A DNA stretch of 31,517 nt from a virus, in the IMG/VR virus record IMGVR_UViG_3300045004_000245, positions 1 through 31,517 of that record, one strand, 5' to 3'. Positions 12,335 through 20,926 of the stretch are shown in pieces (position 1 is the first letter of the stretch; each line of letters opens with the position of its first letter). Position numbers and translations under genes: made by a program. Below the pieces are notes generated by a model, which was not told the origin of the DNA, searched no databases, and was given only the letters and a program-made list of their open reading frames with translations.

Positions 12335-13655
12335 GGTCAGCTTTCCCCGCGCCTTCCAGTTCCTGTGGGCAGAGAAGGCGGAAGATGGCATGCCGGTCCG
12401 CTACCGGGCCGCGTACGGCGGCCGGGGATCGGCGAAGTCGCACAGCTTCTGCTCGGCGGCGATCATCAAGGGCGCCCAGCGTCCGCTTCGCGTCGGCGTC
12501 TACCGCGAGATCCAGAAGTCGATCCGCGACAGCGCCAAACGCCTGCTGGACGACAAGATCGCCGAGAACGGCCTGAGCGACTTCTACGAGAGCACGGACA
12601 CGGAGATCAGGGGCAGGAACGGCACGGTGTTCCTGTTCAACGGACTGCGGACCAACCCCGACGCCATCAAGTCCACCGAGGGCCTGGACCTCGCCATCGT
12701 CATGGAGGCGAACAAGGTCGCCCAGCGCTCCTGGGACCTCCTGATCCCGACCGTGCGCAAGCCCGGGTCGGAGATCTGGGCGGAGTGGAACCCGGGCCAG
12801 CCCACCGATCCGGTGGACGTGATGTTCCGCGGCAAAGACGGCCCTCCGCCGGGCAGCATCGTTCGCCAGGTCAACTACACCGACAACCCGTTCTTTCCCG
12901 ACGTGCTGCGGCAGGAGGCCGAGTACGACCTTCGCCGCGATCCCGAGCGCTACAACCACGTCTGGCTGGGCGGCTACGAGACGAACAGCGAGGCGCGCGT
13001 CTTCCGCAACTGGCGGGTCGAGGACTTCGAGACGCCGGCCGACGCGGTGCTGCGCTTCGGCGCCGACTGGGGGTTCAGCATCGATCCGACCGTGCTCATC
13101 CGGATGCACGTCATCGGCCGCACGCTCTACATCGACCAGGAAGCCTACAAGATCGGGTGCGAGATCGACGAGACGCCGGCGCTATTCGCGGGGGACTGCC
13201 CTCCGAGCGTCCCCGAAGACCAGCGCTGGCAGAACCCGCACAAGCACCCGGGTATCAAGGGCGCGCTGCGCTGGACGATCACCGCGGACAGCGCCCGGCC
13301 TGAGACGGTGTCATACATGAAGCGCAAGGGCTTCCGGATCGTCCCGGCCATCAAGGGCCCGGGCTCGCTTGAGGACGGCATCGAGTTCCTGCGGACCTTC
13401 GACATCGTCGTCCATCCGCGCTGCAAGCACACGATCGAGGAGCTGACGCTCTACTCGTGGAAGACCGACCCGCTGACGGGCGAGATCCTCCCGGTGCTGG
13501 CGGACAAGGACAACCACCTGATCGACGCGGCCCGCTACGGCCTGGAGGCCCTTCGCCGCGGTGGCGCCAAGGCCAAGGCGCCGCCACCGCCAGCGAAACG
13601 CCGTGACTACGTGGGCCGGGACAGGGGAGGCGACAGCGAATGGCAAGCAGCGTAG
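12327..13655 (+). CDS. terL: Terminase large subunit
   Basis: ATP-driven DNA-packaging motor with nuclease. From the ATG at 12390 (421 residues) Walker A would be GGRGSAKS at residues 10-17, leaving almost no N-terminus. The codons upstream encode VEVSFPRAFQFLWAEK, which looks like the normal start of the family, and the frame is open back to a CTG at 12327 that overlaps the small subunit gene. No ATG, GTG or TTG is available there, so I propose a CTG start or reinitiation. The C-terminal RNase-H-like nuclease is clear: GADWGFSIDP, DSARPETVSYM, KGPGSLEDGI and HLIDAARYGLE. The end overlaps the portal gene by 16 bases. Confidence 0.9.
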   Translation: MVEVSFPRAFQFLWAEKAEDGMPVRYRAAYGGRGSAKSHSFCSAAIIKGAQRPLRVGVYREIQKSIRDSAKRLLDDKIAENGLSDFYESTDTEIRGRNGTVFLFNGLRTNPDAIKSTEGLDLAIVMEANKVAQRSWDLLIPTVRKPGSEIWAEWNPGQPTDPVDVMFRGKDGPPPGSIVRQVNYTDNPFFPDVLRQEAEYDLRRDPERYNHVWLGGYETNSEARVFRNWRVEDFETPADAVLRFGADWGFSIDPTVLIRMHVIGRTLYIDQEAYKIGCEIDETPALFAGDCPPSVPEDQRWQNPHKHPGIKGALRWTITADSARPETVSYMKRKGFRIVPAIKGPGSLEDGIEFLRTFDIVVHPRCKHTIEELTLYSWKTDPLTGEILPVLADKDNHLIDAARYGLEALRRGGAKAKAPPPPAKRRDYVGRDRGGDSEWQAA

Positions 13656-15472
13656 CGCCCGCCCCGCCGGCCCCCGAGGTCGCGCTCGACACGTACAAGC
13701 GCCTCTTCCAGGAGGCGCGCGACCTGACGCAGACCGCGCGCGAGTACGCCAAGCGCCACCGCCGCTACTACGACGGCAAGATCGACGAGAAGCTGCAGAA
13801 GGCTCTTCGCCGCAAGCGCCAGCCCGACTTCACGATCAACCGCATTCGCCCCGGCATCGAGGGCATGGTCGGCGTCGTGGAGCGCGGAAAGTCCGACCCG
13901 CGCGCCTGGCCGCGCACGCCGCAGGACGAGGCGTCGAGTGAGGTTGCGACCGACACGCTGCGGTACGTCTCGGACATCAACCGCTGGCACCAGAACAAAC
14001 TCAAGGTCTTCCGCAACATGCTCGTCGAGGGCACGGCGGCGGTCCTGATCGAGGTTGACGCCCAGTTCGAGGTGCGGCTGCAGCGCATCCGGTTCGAGGA
14101 GTTCTTCTACGACCCCTACAGCCGCGAGCCGGACTTCTCGGACGCGTCCTATATGGGCGTGGCCAAGTGGCAGTACGTGGACGAGATCATCGCCGCTTAC
14201 CCCGAGCATGAGACCGCACTGAGGCTGGCGAGCTCTCTCGGCGACACCGGCGACGCCACCTGGGCCGACCGGCCGCACGACAATGGCTCCACCATGTGGA
14301 CCGACCCGCGCCGCAAGCGGATGTTGCGCGTCGAGATGTACAAGCGCGAGCGCGGCGAGTGGCTGAAGTGCGCGTTCGTGGGCTCGCTGAAGCTGGAAGA
14401 GGGCGTGAGCCCCTACCAGGACAACGACGGCAAGCCCTGCAACCCGATCGAGGCCGTCTCGGCCTACGTGGACGACGAGAACCAGCGCTACGGCGTCGTC
14501 GCGGACATGACGGGGCCGCAGGACGAGATCAACACGTACCGCCGACGCGCCGCGCACCACGCGACGTTCCGGCAGGTGCAGGAGAGCGACCCGGTCGCCG
14601 CCTACGCCGATCCCGAGGAAGTCCGGCGAGAGGCGGCCAAGCCGGACGGCGTGATCCCGCCGGGCTACAGCATCGTCCCGAACGACAAGTTCCAGCTCGA
14701 CATCGCGCTGCTGCAGGAAGCGAAGGGCGAAATCGAGCGCATCGGACCGGCGCCGGAAGTGCTGGGACGCCAGAGCGCGTCGGCGAGCGGCCGGGCGCAG
14801 CTCATCCGCCAGCAGGCCGGCATGACCGAGCTCGCTCACCTTTTCGCGGGCTTGGAAGACCAAGAACTGCGCGTGTTCCGTCAGATCTGGGCGCGGGTGC
14901 GCCAGTACTGGAAGGCGCCGAAGTTCATCCGCGTCACGGACGATGAGAACGCGGTCAAGTTCGTGCAGATCAACGAGCCGGTCGTCGTCGGCGAGCGGCC
15001 GGTGATGGACCCCGCGACGGGCTTCGCGAAGTACGATCCGGTGACGCGTCAGATCGTCATGGAGCCGGTCGTCGAGGTCCGGAACAATGTCGCTCAGATG
15101 GGCGTCGACATCATCGTAGACAGCACGCCGGACACCGCCAACGTCCAGCAGGAGCAGTACGCGGCGCTGGTAGAACTGGCGAAGGTTGGCGCGCTGGGCC
15201 CGAACCCTGGACCGTTCCTGCTCAAGGCGTCCTCGCTGCCGAAGAAGCGCGAACTGCTCGAGCAATTGGAGCAGGGAAGCCAGCCGCAGCAGCCGTCGCC
15301 TGAGCAGGAGGCCGCGACGCGCTTGGCGCTGGAAGGCGAGGCCGCGAGCGTTGAGAAGACCCGCGCACAGGCCCGCCAAGCCGAGGCGAATGCGCTCAAG
15401 ACCATGAGCGACGCGCGCGTGAACGAGATGCAAGCCCTCATGCCGGCGCCCGCGCCGATGAGCGGCTTCTAG
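13640..15472 (+). CDS. P22-like portal protein
   Basis: A 610-residue protein expected to form the dodecameric ring at the capsid vertex through which DNA enters and leaves. The early segment (FTINRIRPGIEGMVGVVERG, about 62-81) and the block RFEEFFYDPYSREPDFSDAS are typical of the P22 portal family. The C-terminal 100 residues are a Gln/Ala/Glu-rich helix, matching the barrel helix of P22-type portals. It overlaps the terminase gene and precedes the scaffold gene. The long opposite-strand frame over the same region is a shadow. No 3' truncation seen. Confidence 0.92.
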   Translation: MASSVAPAPPAPEVALDTYKRLFQEARDLTQTAREYAKRHRRYYDGKIDEKLQKALRRKRQPDFTINRIRPGIEGMVGVVERGKSDPRAWPRTPQDEASSEVATDTLRYVSDINRWHQNKLKVFRNMLVEGTAAVLIEVDAQFEVRLQRIRFEEFFYDPYSREPDFSDASYMGVAKWQYVDEIIAAYPEHETALRLASSLGDTGDATWADRPHDNGSTMWTDPRRKRMLRVEMYKRERGEWLKCAFVGSLKLEEGVSPYQDNDGKPCNPIEAVSAYVDDENQRYGVVADMTGPQDEINTYRRRAAHHATFRQVQESDPVAAYADPEEVRREAAKPDGVIPPGYSIVPNDKFQLDIALLQEAKGEIERIGPAPEVLGRQSASASGRAQLIRQQAGMTELAHLFAGLEDQELRVFRQIWARVRQYWKAPKFIRVTDDENAVKFVQINEPVVVGERPVMDPATGFAKYDPVTRQIVMEPVVEVRNNVAQMGVDIIVDSTPDTANVQQEQYAALVELAKVGALGPNPGPFLLKASSLPKKRELLEQLEQGSQPQQPSPEQEAATRLALEGEAASVEKTRAQARQAEANALKTMSDARVNEMQALMPAPAPMSGF

Positions 15473-15583
15473 CCCGCCTCCGGGGCCAACGGGAGACACG
15501 GACGCGCCGCCGACACAGGCGCGACGGGCCGCCGCCGCACGGGCGCTTCGTAGCCGTCGATACCGGCAATCCAGGGATCAATC

Positions 15584-16381
15584 ATGGACCAACTGCCCGA
15601 CTTCCTGTCGGACGAGCCCGCGCACGCGCCGGCTGCGTCCGAAGCGCCCGCCAGCCCGGAGCCTGCGCCTCAGCCTGAGCCGCAGCCAACCCCCGAGGCA
15701 GGCCCGACGCGCGACGACCAGGGCCGCTTCGCGCCAGCGCAACCTGCGCCGGCCGAACAGCCGCAGCCCGCCGCGCCGGTGGCCGAAGTGCAGCATGTGC
15801 CGCTCGCCACCTTCCTCGACGTCCGGGACAAGCTCTCGGCGGCCGAGAAGGAAGCGAGGGACCTGCGCGAATGGCGTCGGCAGCAGGAAGCGCGCGCCAC
15901 CCCCGTCCCCGTGCCTGACCGGTACGAGGATCCGGAGGGCTACGAGGCCCACCAGCAGGCCACCATCGCCACGCAGATGTTCGTGACGCGTCGGGACTTC
16001 TCCCGCGAGATCGCGACCATCAAGCACGGCGAGCAGGTGGTGAACGCTGCCTGGGAGTGGGGCATCGGACAGTGCGACCGGGACCCGCATTTCGATGCCA
16101 AGGTCCGCGCCAGCGCCAACCCGGCTGAGTTCGTGGTCGCCGAATGGCGGCGCGATCAGGTGGCGTCCAAAGTCGATCCCAACGAGTTCGAGGCCTTCCT
16201 CGCCTGGAAGGCTTCCGGCGGCGCTGCCGCCCCCGCGAACCCGGCGCCCACCGCGGCGCCTACCCCTGCACCTGCGGCCCCGAGGCCAAGCCTCGCTGCT
16301 GCGCCATCCGCCGGAGCGCACGCCGCGGCCGTCCCTCGTGACGGGCAGGCGACCTTCGACGCGATGTTTGGCCCGGAATAG
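15584..16381 (+). CDS. Capsid scaffolding protein
   Basis: A 265-residue protein between portal and major capsid, the standard place for a scaffold. It is Pro/Ala/Glu-rich at both ends (residues 10-65 and 205-250), with a central coiled-coil-like segment (LSAAEKEARDLREWRRQQEA) and a short hydrophobic C-terminus (TFDAMFGPE) that could bind the coat protein. Composition, place and the repeated FDAMFG-type ending fit phage scaffolds. No enzymatic motif. The 110 bases before it hold no recognisable gene. Confidence 0.8.
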   Translation: MDQLPDFLSDEPAHAPAASEAPASPEPAPQPEPQPTPEAGPTRDDQGRFAPAQPAPAEQPQPAAPVAEVQHVPLATFLDVRDKLSAAEKEARDLREWRRQQEARATPVPVPDRYEDPEGYEAHQQATIATQMFVTRRDFSREIATIKHGEQVVNAAWEWGIGQCDRDPHFDAKVRASANPAEFVVAEWRRDQVASKVDPNEFEAFLAWKASGGAAAPANPAPTAAPTPAPAAPRPSLAAAPSAGAHAAAVPRDGQATFDAMFGPE

Positions 16382-16400
16382 GGCCGGAAAGGACTAGGCG

Positions 16401-17528
16401 ATGGCCTACTCTGAAGTTGTCTCCGACCTCGAACTGACCAAGTGGCAGTCCGACTACTGGACCGAGTACGTCCGTGAGACGGGCTACTCGCCCTACATGG
16501 GCGCGTCCATGAACGCGATCATCCAGACCCGCCGCGAGTTGATCGACGGCGGCAAGGACCTGATCATCTCGCTCGTCGGCTCCCTGAAGGGGAACGGCGT
16601 CGGGGCCGGCCTGCTGACCGGCGCCGAGGAGCGTCTCGACACCTTCGCCTTCCGGGTTCGCCCGGTGTGGCGGCGCAACGCCGTCGTGGTGAAGAAGTCG
16701 ATGATCCAGAAGAGCCAGATCGACATTCTGCGCGCCAACAAGGGTTCGCTGAAGATCTGGTCGGCGGACGACATGCGCGAGCGCATCGGCGACGCCTTCT
16801 CGGTCGTGGCCGAGGACGACACCCGCTACGACGAGGACACCGGCCTTGGCCGTCAGGTCCCGTACGCGGAAGCCACCGCCACCCAGCGCAACAACTGGCT
16901 GACGGACAACACGTCTCGCGCCCTGTTCGGCGTCACGGAGAGCAATCTCGTGGCCGGCAACATGGCCTCTTCTCTCGCCAACGTGGACACGACCAACGAC
17001 ATGTGGTCGGCGGCCATCGTGGACGCCGCGAAGGGCATGGCCCGGGTTCGCGACCGCGTGTCGGGCCGTCGTCAGATCCGCCCGTACCGCAACGGTGAGG
17101 ACGGCCGCGAGTACTACGTGCTCTTTGTCGGCACCCGGGCCTTCAACCGCCTGCGCGCCGACGCGGACATCAAGTCCTTCAACAAGGACGCCCGCGAGCG
17201 GGATGTGAGCACCAATCCGGTGTTCCAGGGCGGCGACCTGATCTGGAACGGCGTCATCATCCGCGAGATCCCCGAACTGCCGGTCCTGACCGGCGTCGGC
17301 GCCTCGTCGGCTGACGTGCAGCCGGGCTACCTGGCCGGCGCCCAGGCGCTGACCGTGGCCTGGGGCCAGGAGCCGATCGCCACCACCCGCAAGGACGACG
17401 ACTACGGCTTCATCAAGGGCGTCGGCACCGAGGAGCTCCGCTCCATCGACAAGACGTTCTTCAAGGCAACCGGCGCCGCCGGCCCCGGCACGCAGCACGG
17501 CATCGTGTCCGTGTTCGCCGCCGTCTGA
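16401..17528 (+). CDS. N4-gp56-family major capsid protein
   Basis: A 375-residue major capsid subunit. The opening (VVSDLELTKWQSDYWTEYVR), MNAIIQTRRELIDGGKDLI and RVRPVWRRNAVVVKKSMI match the N4 gp56-like HK97-fold coat proteins I know. There is no sign of a protease cleavage site or an N-terminal delta domain; a separate scaffold is used instead. A ribosome site (GGAAAGGA) precedes the ATG at 16401. It is followed closely by a decoration-like gene. Confidence 0.92.
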   Translation: MAYSEVVSDLELTKWQSDYWTEYVRETGYSPYMGASMNAIIQTRRELIDGGKDLIISLVGSLKGNGVGAGLLTGAEERLDTFAFRVRPVWRRNAVVVKKSMIQKSQIDILRANKGSLKIWSADDMRERIGDAFSVVAEDDTRYDEDTGLGRQVPYAEATATQRNNWLTDNTSRALFGVTESNLVAGNMASSLANVDTTNDMWSAAIVDAAKGMARVRDRVSGRRQIRPYRNGEDGREYYVLFVGTRAFNRLRADADIKSFNKDARERDVSTNPVFQGGDLIWNGVIIREIPELPVLTGVGASSADVQPGYLAGAQALTVAWGQEPIATTRKDDDYGFIKGVGTEELRSIDKTFFKATGAAGPGTQHGIVSVFAAV

Positions 17529-17554
17529 TCCACCCAGCCTGAAAGGACACAGAC

Positions 17555-18004
17555 ATGGCTCGCATGATGCCTTCCAGCACGGCTGGAACCACGCCCACCC
17601 ACAACACCGCCGCCAAGACCTCGACGGACAGCAATCAGCTGACCGTCGTCGGCGAGGCGATCACGGTGACCGCAGGGCAGCTCACCCTCAACGCGCTGTT
17701 CGGCAACATCCGTGTTCCGAAGGGTGCGGAGATCGCCTGGGTGATGCTCGACGCCGACGACCTGGACACGAACGGCTCGCCGACCGTGACCCTGTCGATC
17801 GGCGACAGCGGCGATGACGACCGCCTGCTGGCGGCCAACACCATCGGCCAGACGGGCGCGGCGCCGGTCGGTCCGTCGATCGCCAAGACCGGCTTCGGCT
17901 ACCGCTACACGGACGAGACGCTCGTGCAGGTGAAGGTCAAGGCCGCTCCGGCGACCGCGGCCGGCGGCGTGATCCGTTACCTGGTCGCCTTCGTCAGCCA
18001 GTAG
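17555..18004 (+). CDS. Putative head decoration/cement protein
   Basis: A 149-residue beta-rich protein (LTVVGEAITVTAGQLTLN, IPRVPK-like strands, TVTLSIGDSG) with Gly/Thr/Ala-rich loops and no catalytic motif. It lies directly after the major capsid gene, where many phages encode capsid-stabilising decoration proteins. Good ribosome site (AAAGGACA) before the ATG. A terminator-like hairpin follows at 18015-18041. The role is inferred from position and composition. Confidence 0.65.
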   Translation: MARMMPSSTAGTTPTHNTAAKTSTDSNQLTVVGEAITVTAGQLTLNALFGNIRVPKGAEIAWVMLDADDLDTNGSPTVTLSIGDSGDDDRLLAANTIGQTGAAPVGPSIAKTGFGYRYTDETLVQVKVKAAPATAAGGVIRYLVAFVSQ

Positions 18005-18014
18005 TCGGGGCAAT

Positions 18015-18041
18015 GGGGCGGTCTTCGGGCCGCCCCTTCTT
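18015..18041 (+). terminator. Terminator-like hairpin after the capsid genes
   Basis: GGGGCGG / CCGCCCC stem with a TCTTCGGG loop and a short TTCTTCT tail. It is likely a partial terminator that keeps capsid and decoration messages more abundant than those of downstream genes. Confidence 0.55.
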
Positions 18042-18057
18042 CTGAAAGGAACCGAGC

Positions 18058-18462
18058 ATGGAAGCTCGCATCGTCGGCCCTGAGGCCGAACTCGGTGACG
18101 TCCGTCAGGGCTTCACCTTCCACGGCCAGCATCTGACCCGCGAGTGGGGCAAGGTGGAGTTCAGCCCGGAGGCGCTGTCGAAGGCGCAGGGCAACCGCTT
18201 CATCGAACTGCGCGACGGCAAGGGCGGCAAAGCCAAGGCCGAAGCCGTCGATATCGACGAAGACACCGTGAAGGCGCGCCTCGACGAGCTGGGCGTCGAC
18301 TACAGCGACAAGGACAAGCTGCCCGCCCTCAAGTCGAAGCTGGACAAGGCCGAGAAGGCGCAGGCGAAGGCCGAGGCGGAAGCCGAAGAGGCCCAGGCCG
18401 AAGCCGATCGGCTGGCGGCGGAAGCCGGCTTCGGCGAGCCGGACACCCAAGCCCAGCAGTAA
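18058..18462 (+). CDS. HeH/LEM-like domain protein of the head module
   Basis: A 134-residue protein. After a beta-rich start (MEARIVGPEAELGDVRQGF) residues about 65-100 (DTVKARLDELGVDYSDKDKL) resemble the helix-extended-loop-helix fold found in phage head proteins. Then comes a long Ala/Glu/Lys coiled coil. No enzymatic motif. It sits between the decoration and head-completion genes, so a structural or connector role is likely. The HeH assignment rests on pattern only. Confidence 0.7.
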   Translation: MEARIVGPEAELGDVRQGFTFHGQHLTREWGKVEFSPEALSKAQGNRFIELRDGKGGKAKAEAVDIDEDTVKARLDELGVDYSDKDKLPALKSKLDKAEKAQAKAEAEAEEAQAEADRLAAEAGFGEPDTQAQQ

Positions 18463-18513
18463 CGCGTGGCGCCCCTGGCTTCGGCCGGGGGCGCGATCCG
18501 GAAGGAGGCGATC

Positions 18514-19143
18514 ATGGCCGCCACCACCAACGCTGACATCATCCGCCGCGCACATCGTCTCATGGGGACGGTCGCAGCCGGTCAGGACCCGCAGGGCGTC
18601 GATGCTGCCGACACCATGGAGCGGCTGCAAAGCCTCATACTGAGCCTGCCGGGCCTGATCCTCAACGCGCGCTGGTCGCAGCGAGAGGCCACGAGCGCCT
18701 ACACGGCCAAGGAAGGCGACCGGATAACTGTCGGCACGCCTGGCGCGGTGACGCTGCCCGCCACCGTTACGCCCTACGGCAGCGATGCCCGGCGCCCGAT
18801 GGACTTCGCCCGGGTGGAAATTATCGGCGCAGACGCCGACAACGCGGGTCTCTGGGTCTACGTCGCCACGAAGGGCGGCTGGTCCAAGGTCACCGACCTT
18901 GAGATCAACGACGACTTCCCGTTTGGCGCAGAAGACGTGGACGGCGTCGCAGCGCAGCTCGCGGTCGAGATGGCGCCGGAGTATGGCGAGGCCGCCACCC
19001 TACAGCAGCGCACCATTGCCAAGGCGCAGGCGTCCGTGGCGGCGTTCCGCGCGCGCTTCAAGAAGGCCGCGCCGTACGACTGCACCCGTCCGCCCGCCGA
19101 CTATGAGACCGGCTACGGCTGCACGTTCCGGGACTACGCCTGA
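18514..19143 (+). CDS. P22 gp4-like head-completion (tail accessory) protein
   Basis: A 209-residue protein from the ATG at 18514, which is chosen because GAAGGAGG stands right before it. The opening (NADIIRRAHRLMGTVAAGQD) and the later YGEAATLQQRTIAKAQASVA and C-terminal YETGYGCTF have the layout of the P22 gp4-like family that seals the portal after packaging. Its stop overlaps the start of the next gene (TGATG). Enzymatic peptidoglycan activity reported for P22 gp4 is not evident here. Confidence 0.7.
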   Translation: MAATTNADIIRRAHRLMGTVAAGQDPQGVDAADTMERLQSLILSLPGLILNARWSQREATSAYTAKEGDRITVGTPGAVTLPATVTPYGSDARRPMDFARVEIIGADADNAGLWVYVATKGGWSKVTDLEINDDFPFGAEDVDGVAAQLAVEMAPEYGEAATLQQRTIAKAQASVAAFRARFKKAAPYDCTRPPADYETGYGCTFRDYA

Positions 19144-20561
19144 TGCCAGCCATTCCGCTCGGTACGGCGGCTTTCGCGCGCTCGGAAGCGCCCCAGGTCA
19201 CGCTCCGGAACTACTACTACGAGGAAAACCCCGCCAACATCGAGGACCAGGTAACGCTGCGCGCTCGGCCCCGGCTGAAGCAGTTCGCCCTGGCCGGCTC
19301 CGGCCCCATGCGCGGCCTTTATCGTGAAGGCGGCGTGCTCGCGAACGTCGGGCTCTCCGGCTCCATCATCGCGCTGTCAGGCAGTGAGCTCTACCGGGTC
19401 ACACAGACGGGTCTTCCTGGCGTGGGCACGGCGACGCTGATCGGGACGGTCGACGGCGCGCTGAAGATGACCGCGGAGGGCAATGCCGACGTAGTCGTGC
19501 TCTGCTGCGGGGCGTCGCTCTACTCGACGGACGGTACGGCCATCACGGCCATCGCCATGCCGCCCGGCTTCTTCGCATACGCCGTGGACTACCTGAGCGG
19601 CCGCTTCCTGGTCTGCTCCGACATCGGGCGCTTCTACTGGACCAACGTCGGTTCCACGACGATCTCAGCCCTGGACTATGCGACGGCCGAGAGCCAGCCG
19701 GACGTCCTGCTGACCCTCAAGGTGATCGGCGACGAGCTCTGGCTGTTCGGGCGCTTGTCGATCGAGGTCTGGCAACCGACCGGCGACCTCGACCTGCCGT
19801 ACCAGCGCATCGGCGGGCGGATTTTCGGCATCGGCGTCACCGGACGCGAGACGGTGCAGAAGGTGAGTGTGGGTGGGCTCGACACGGTCTGCTGGGTCGG
19901 GACCGACCGACGCATCTACCGGACCAATCCGAACCCCGTCCGCATCTCAGACCACGACATGGAAGAGCGGCTGAAGGCGGTCACAGACCCCACCACGCTC
20001 TATGCCGCGCCGGACACCTGGGACGGCCACGATTGGTACGTCCTGCACATTCCCGGTCAGGGAAGCTGGGCGTACGACCTGCAGACCGAACAGTGGCACG
20101 AGCGCACCAGCTTCGGCCTGCCGCTGTTCCGCGGTGCGGTCTCGGCGCTAGGCCCGAACAACCAACCCCTGCTCGGCGACAACACCGCCGGTGTGATCTG
20201 GGAGTTCAGCGAGAGCACCCGGACGGACGGCGACGACCCGGTGCTCTACGAGTTCACAGGCCTGCTGGAAGTGGCCGGTACGCCGGTCCGCTGCAACAAC
20301 GTCTCGCTCGACGTCACAACCGGCCTCTCTCCGGATCCCGACACCGATCCGGTGATGCAGATGGCCTGGTCGGACGAGATGGGCTTCGAGGGCACCTTCT
20401 CCGCTGACGTGCCCGCCTATCTGGGCCGCCAGGGGCAGCGCCAGAATGTCGTGTCGTGGACGCGTCTTGGCATGCTGCAGCGCCCCGGACGCGTCTGGCG
20501 CTGGCGCACGACCGAGCCGGTGACGGTCCGCAAGGCCAAGTACAACGAGGCGACCCGCTGA
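19143..20561 (+). CDS. P22 gp10-like packaged-DNA stabilisation protein
   Basis: A 472-residue tail/head-plug component. Features of the P22 gp10-like family are visible: the start (LRNYYYEENPANIEDQVTLR), a run of beta-propeller-like blades (YSTDGTAI, FLVCSDIGRFYWTN, DELWLFGRLSIEVWQPTG) and TNPNPVRISDHDMEERL. It is expected to close the portal channel after packaging and to hold tail spikes. It is coupled at both ends by TGATG overlaps. Confident as to family type, less to exact name. Confidence 0.85.
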   Translation: MPAIPLGTAAFARSEAPQVTLRNYYYEENPANIEDQVTLRARPRLKQFALAGSGPMRGLYREGGVLANVGLSGSIIALSGSELYRVTQTGLPGVGTATLIGTVDGALKMTAEGNADVVVLCCGASLYSTDGTAITAIAMPPGFFAYAVDYLSGRFLVCSDIGRFYWTNVGSTTISALDYATAESQPDVLLTLKVIGDELWLFGRLSIEVWQPTGDLDLPYQRIGGRIFGIGVTGRETVQKVSVGGLDTVCWVGTDRRIYRTNPNPVRISDHDMEERLKAVTDPTTLYAAPDTWDGHDWYVLHIPGQGSWAYDLQTEQWHERTSFGLPLFRGAVSALGPNNQPLLGDNTAGVIWEFSESTRTDGDDPVLYEFTGLLEVAGTPVRCNNVSLDVTTGLSPDPDTDPVMQMAWSDEMGFEGTFSADVPAYLGRQGQRQNVVSWTRLGMLQRPGRVWRWRTTEPVTVRKAKYNEATR

Positions 20562-20917
20562 TGGCGCTGTACCGCCCGCCGTCGCTCGACAAGAACGCGC
20601 CGATCGTCAACCCGGTGGACGGGCGGATCACCCCGTACTTTCAGCGCTTCTGGCAGAACCTCAGCTTCACGGCAGCGGAGGGCGCGAGCGCCGCGCCGGA
20701 TGTCACCAACAAGGTCACCAAGCTCACCTCGACCGGCTGGACGGTCCCGACCGGCTCCGGCCTGAAGAGCGGCTTCACCGTCTACATGGCCCCGACGATC
20801 AGCGCCTCGCCCACGCAGGCAGAGGTGCAGGCCATGGCTAACGCGCTGCAGGACGTGTCGCGCACCGTCAAGGCGCTCGTCGAAGCCGGTCTCGGCTCGC
20901 AACTTCTCGGAAATTAG
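20561..20917 (+). CDS. Hypothetical small structural protein (118 aa)
   Basis: A 118-residue protein from the ATG overlapping the previous stop (TGATG). It begins ALYRPPSLDKNAPIVNPVDG and PYFQRFWQNL, a segment that resembles the start of phage tail-accessory proteins. The C-terminal half is helical (EVQAMANALQDVSRTVKALV). No signal or membrane segment. Probably a minor virion or tail-assembly protein given its place between the gp10-like and ejection genes. Confidence 0.7.
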   Translation: MALYRPPSLDKNAPIVNPVDGRITPYFQRFWQNLSFTAAEGASAAPDVTNKVTKLTSTGWTVPTGSGLKSGFTVYMAPTISASPTQAEVQAMANALQDVSRTVKALVEAGLGSQLLGN

Positions 20918-20926
20918 GAGCGCCGC

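Noticed and set aside
13607-15499. 630-codon minus-strand frame over the portal gene
   Set aside because: The portal gene on the plus strand matches a known family over its length. The minus frame is an antisense shadow rich in Arg, Leu and Val.
16260-17498. 412-codon minus-strand frame over the capsid gene
   Set aside because: It is antisense to a clear N4-gp56-type capsid gene and has no recognisable motif.
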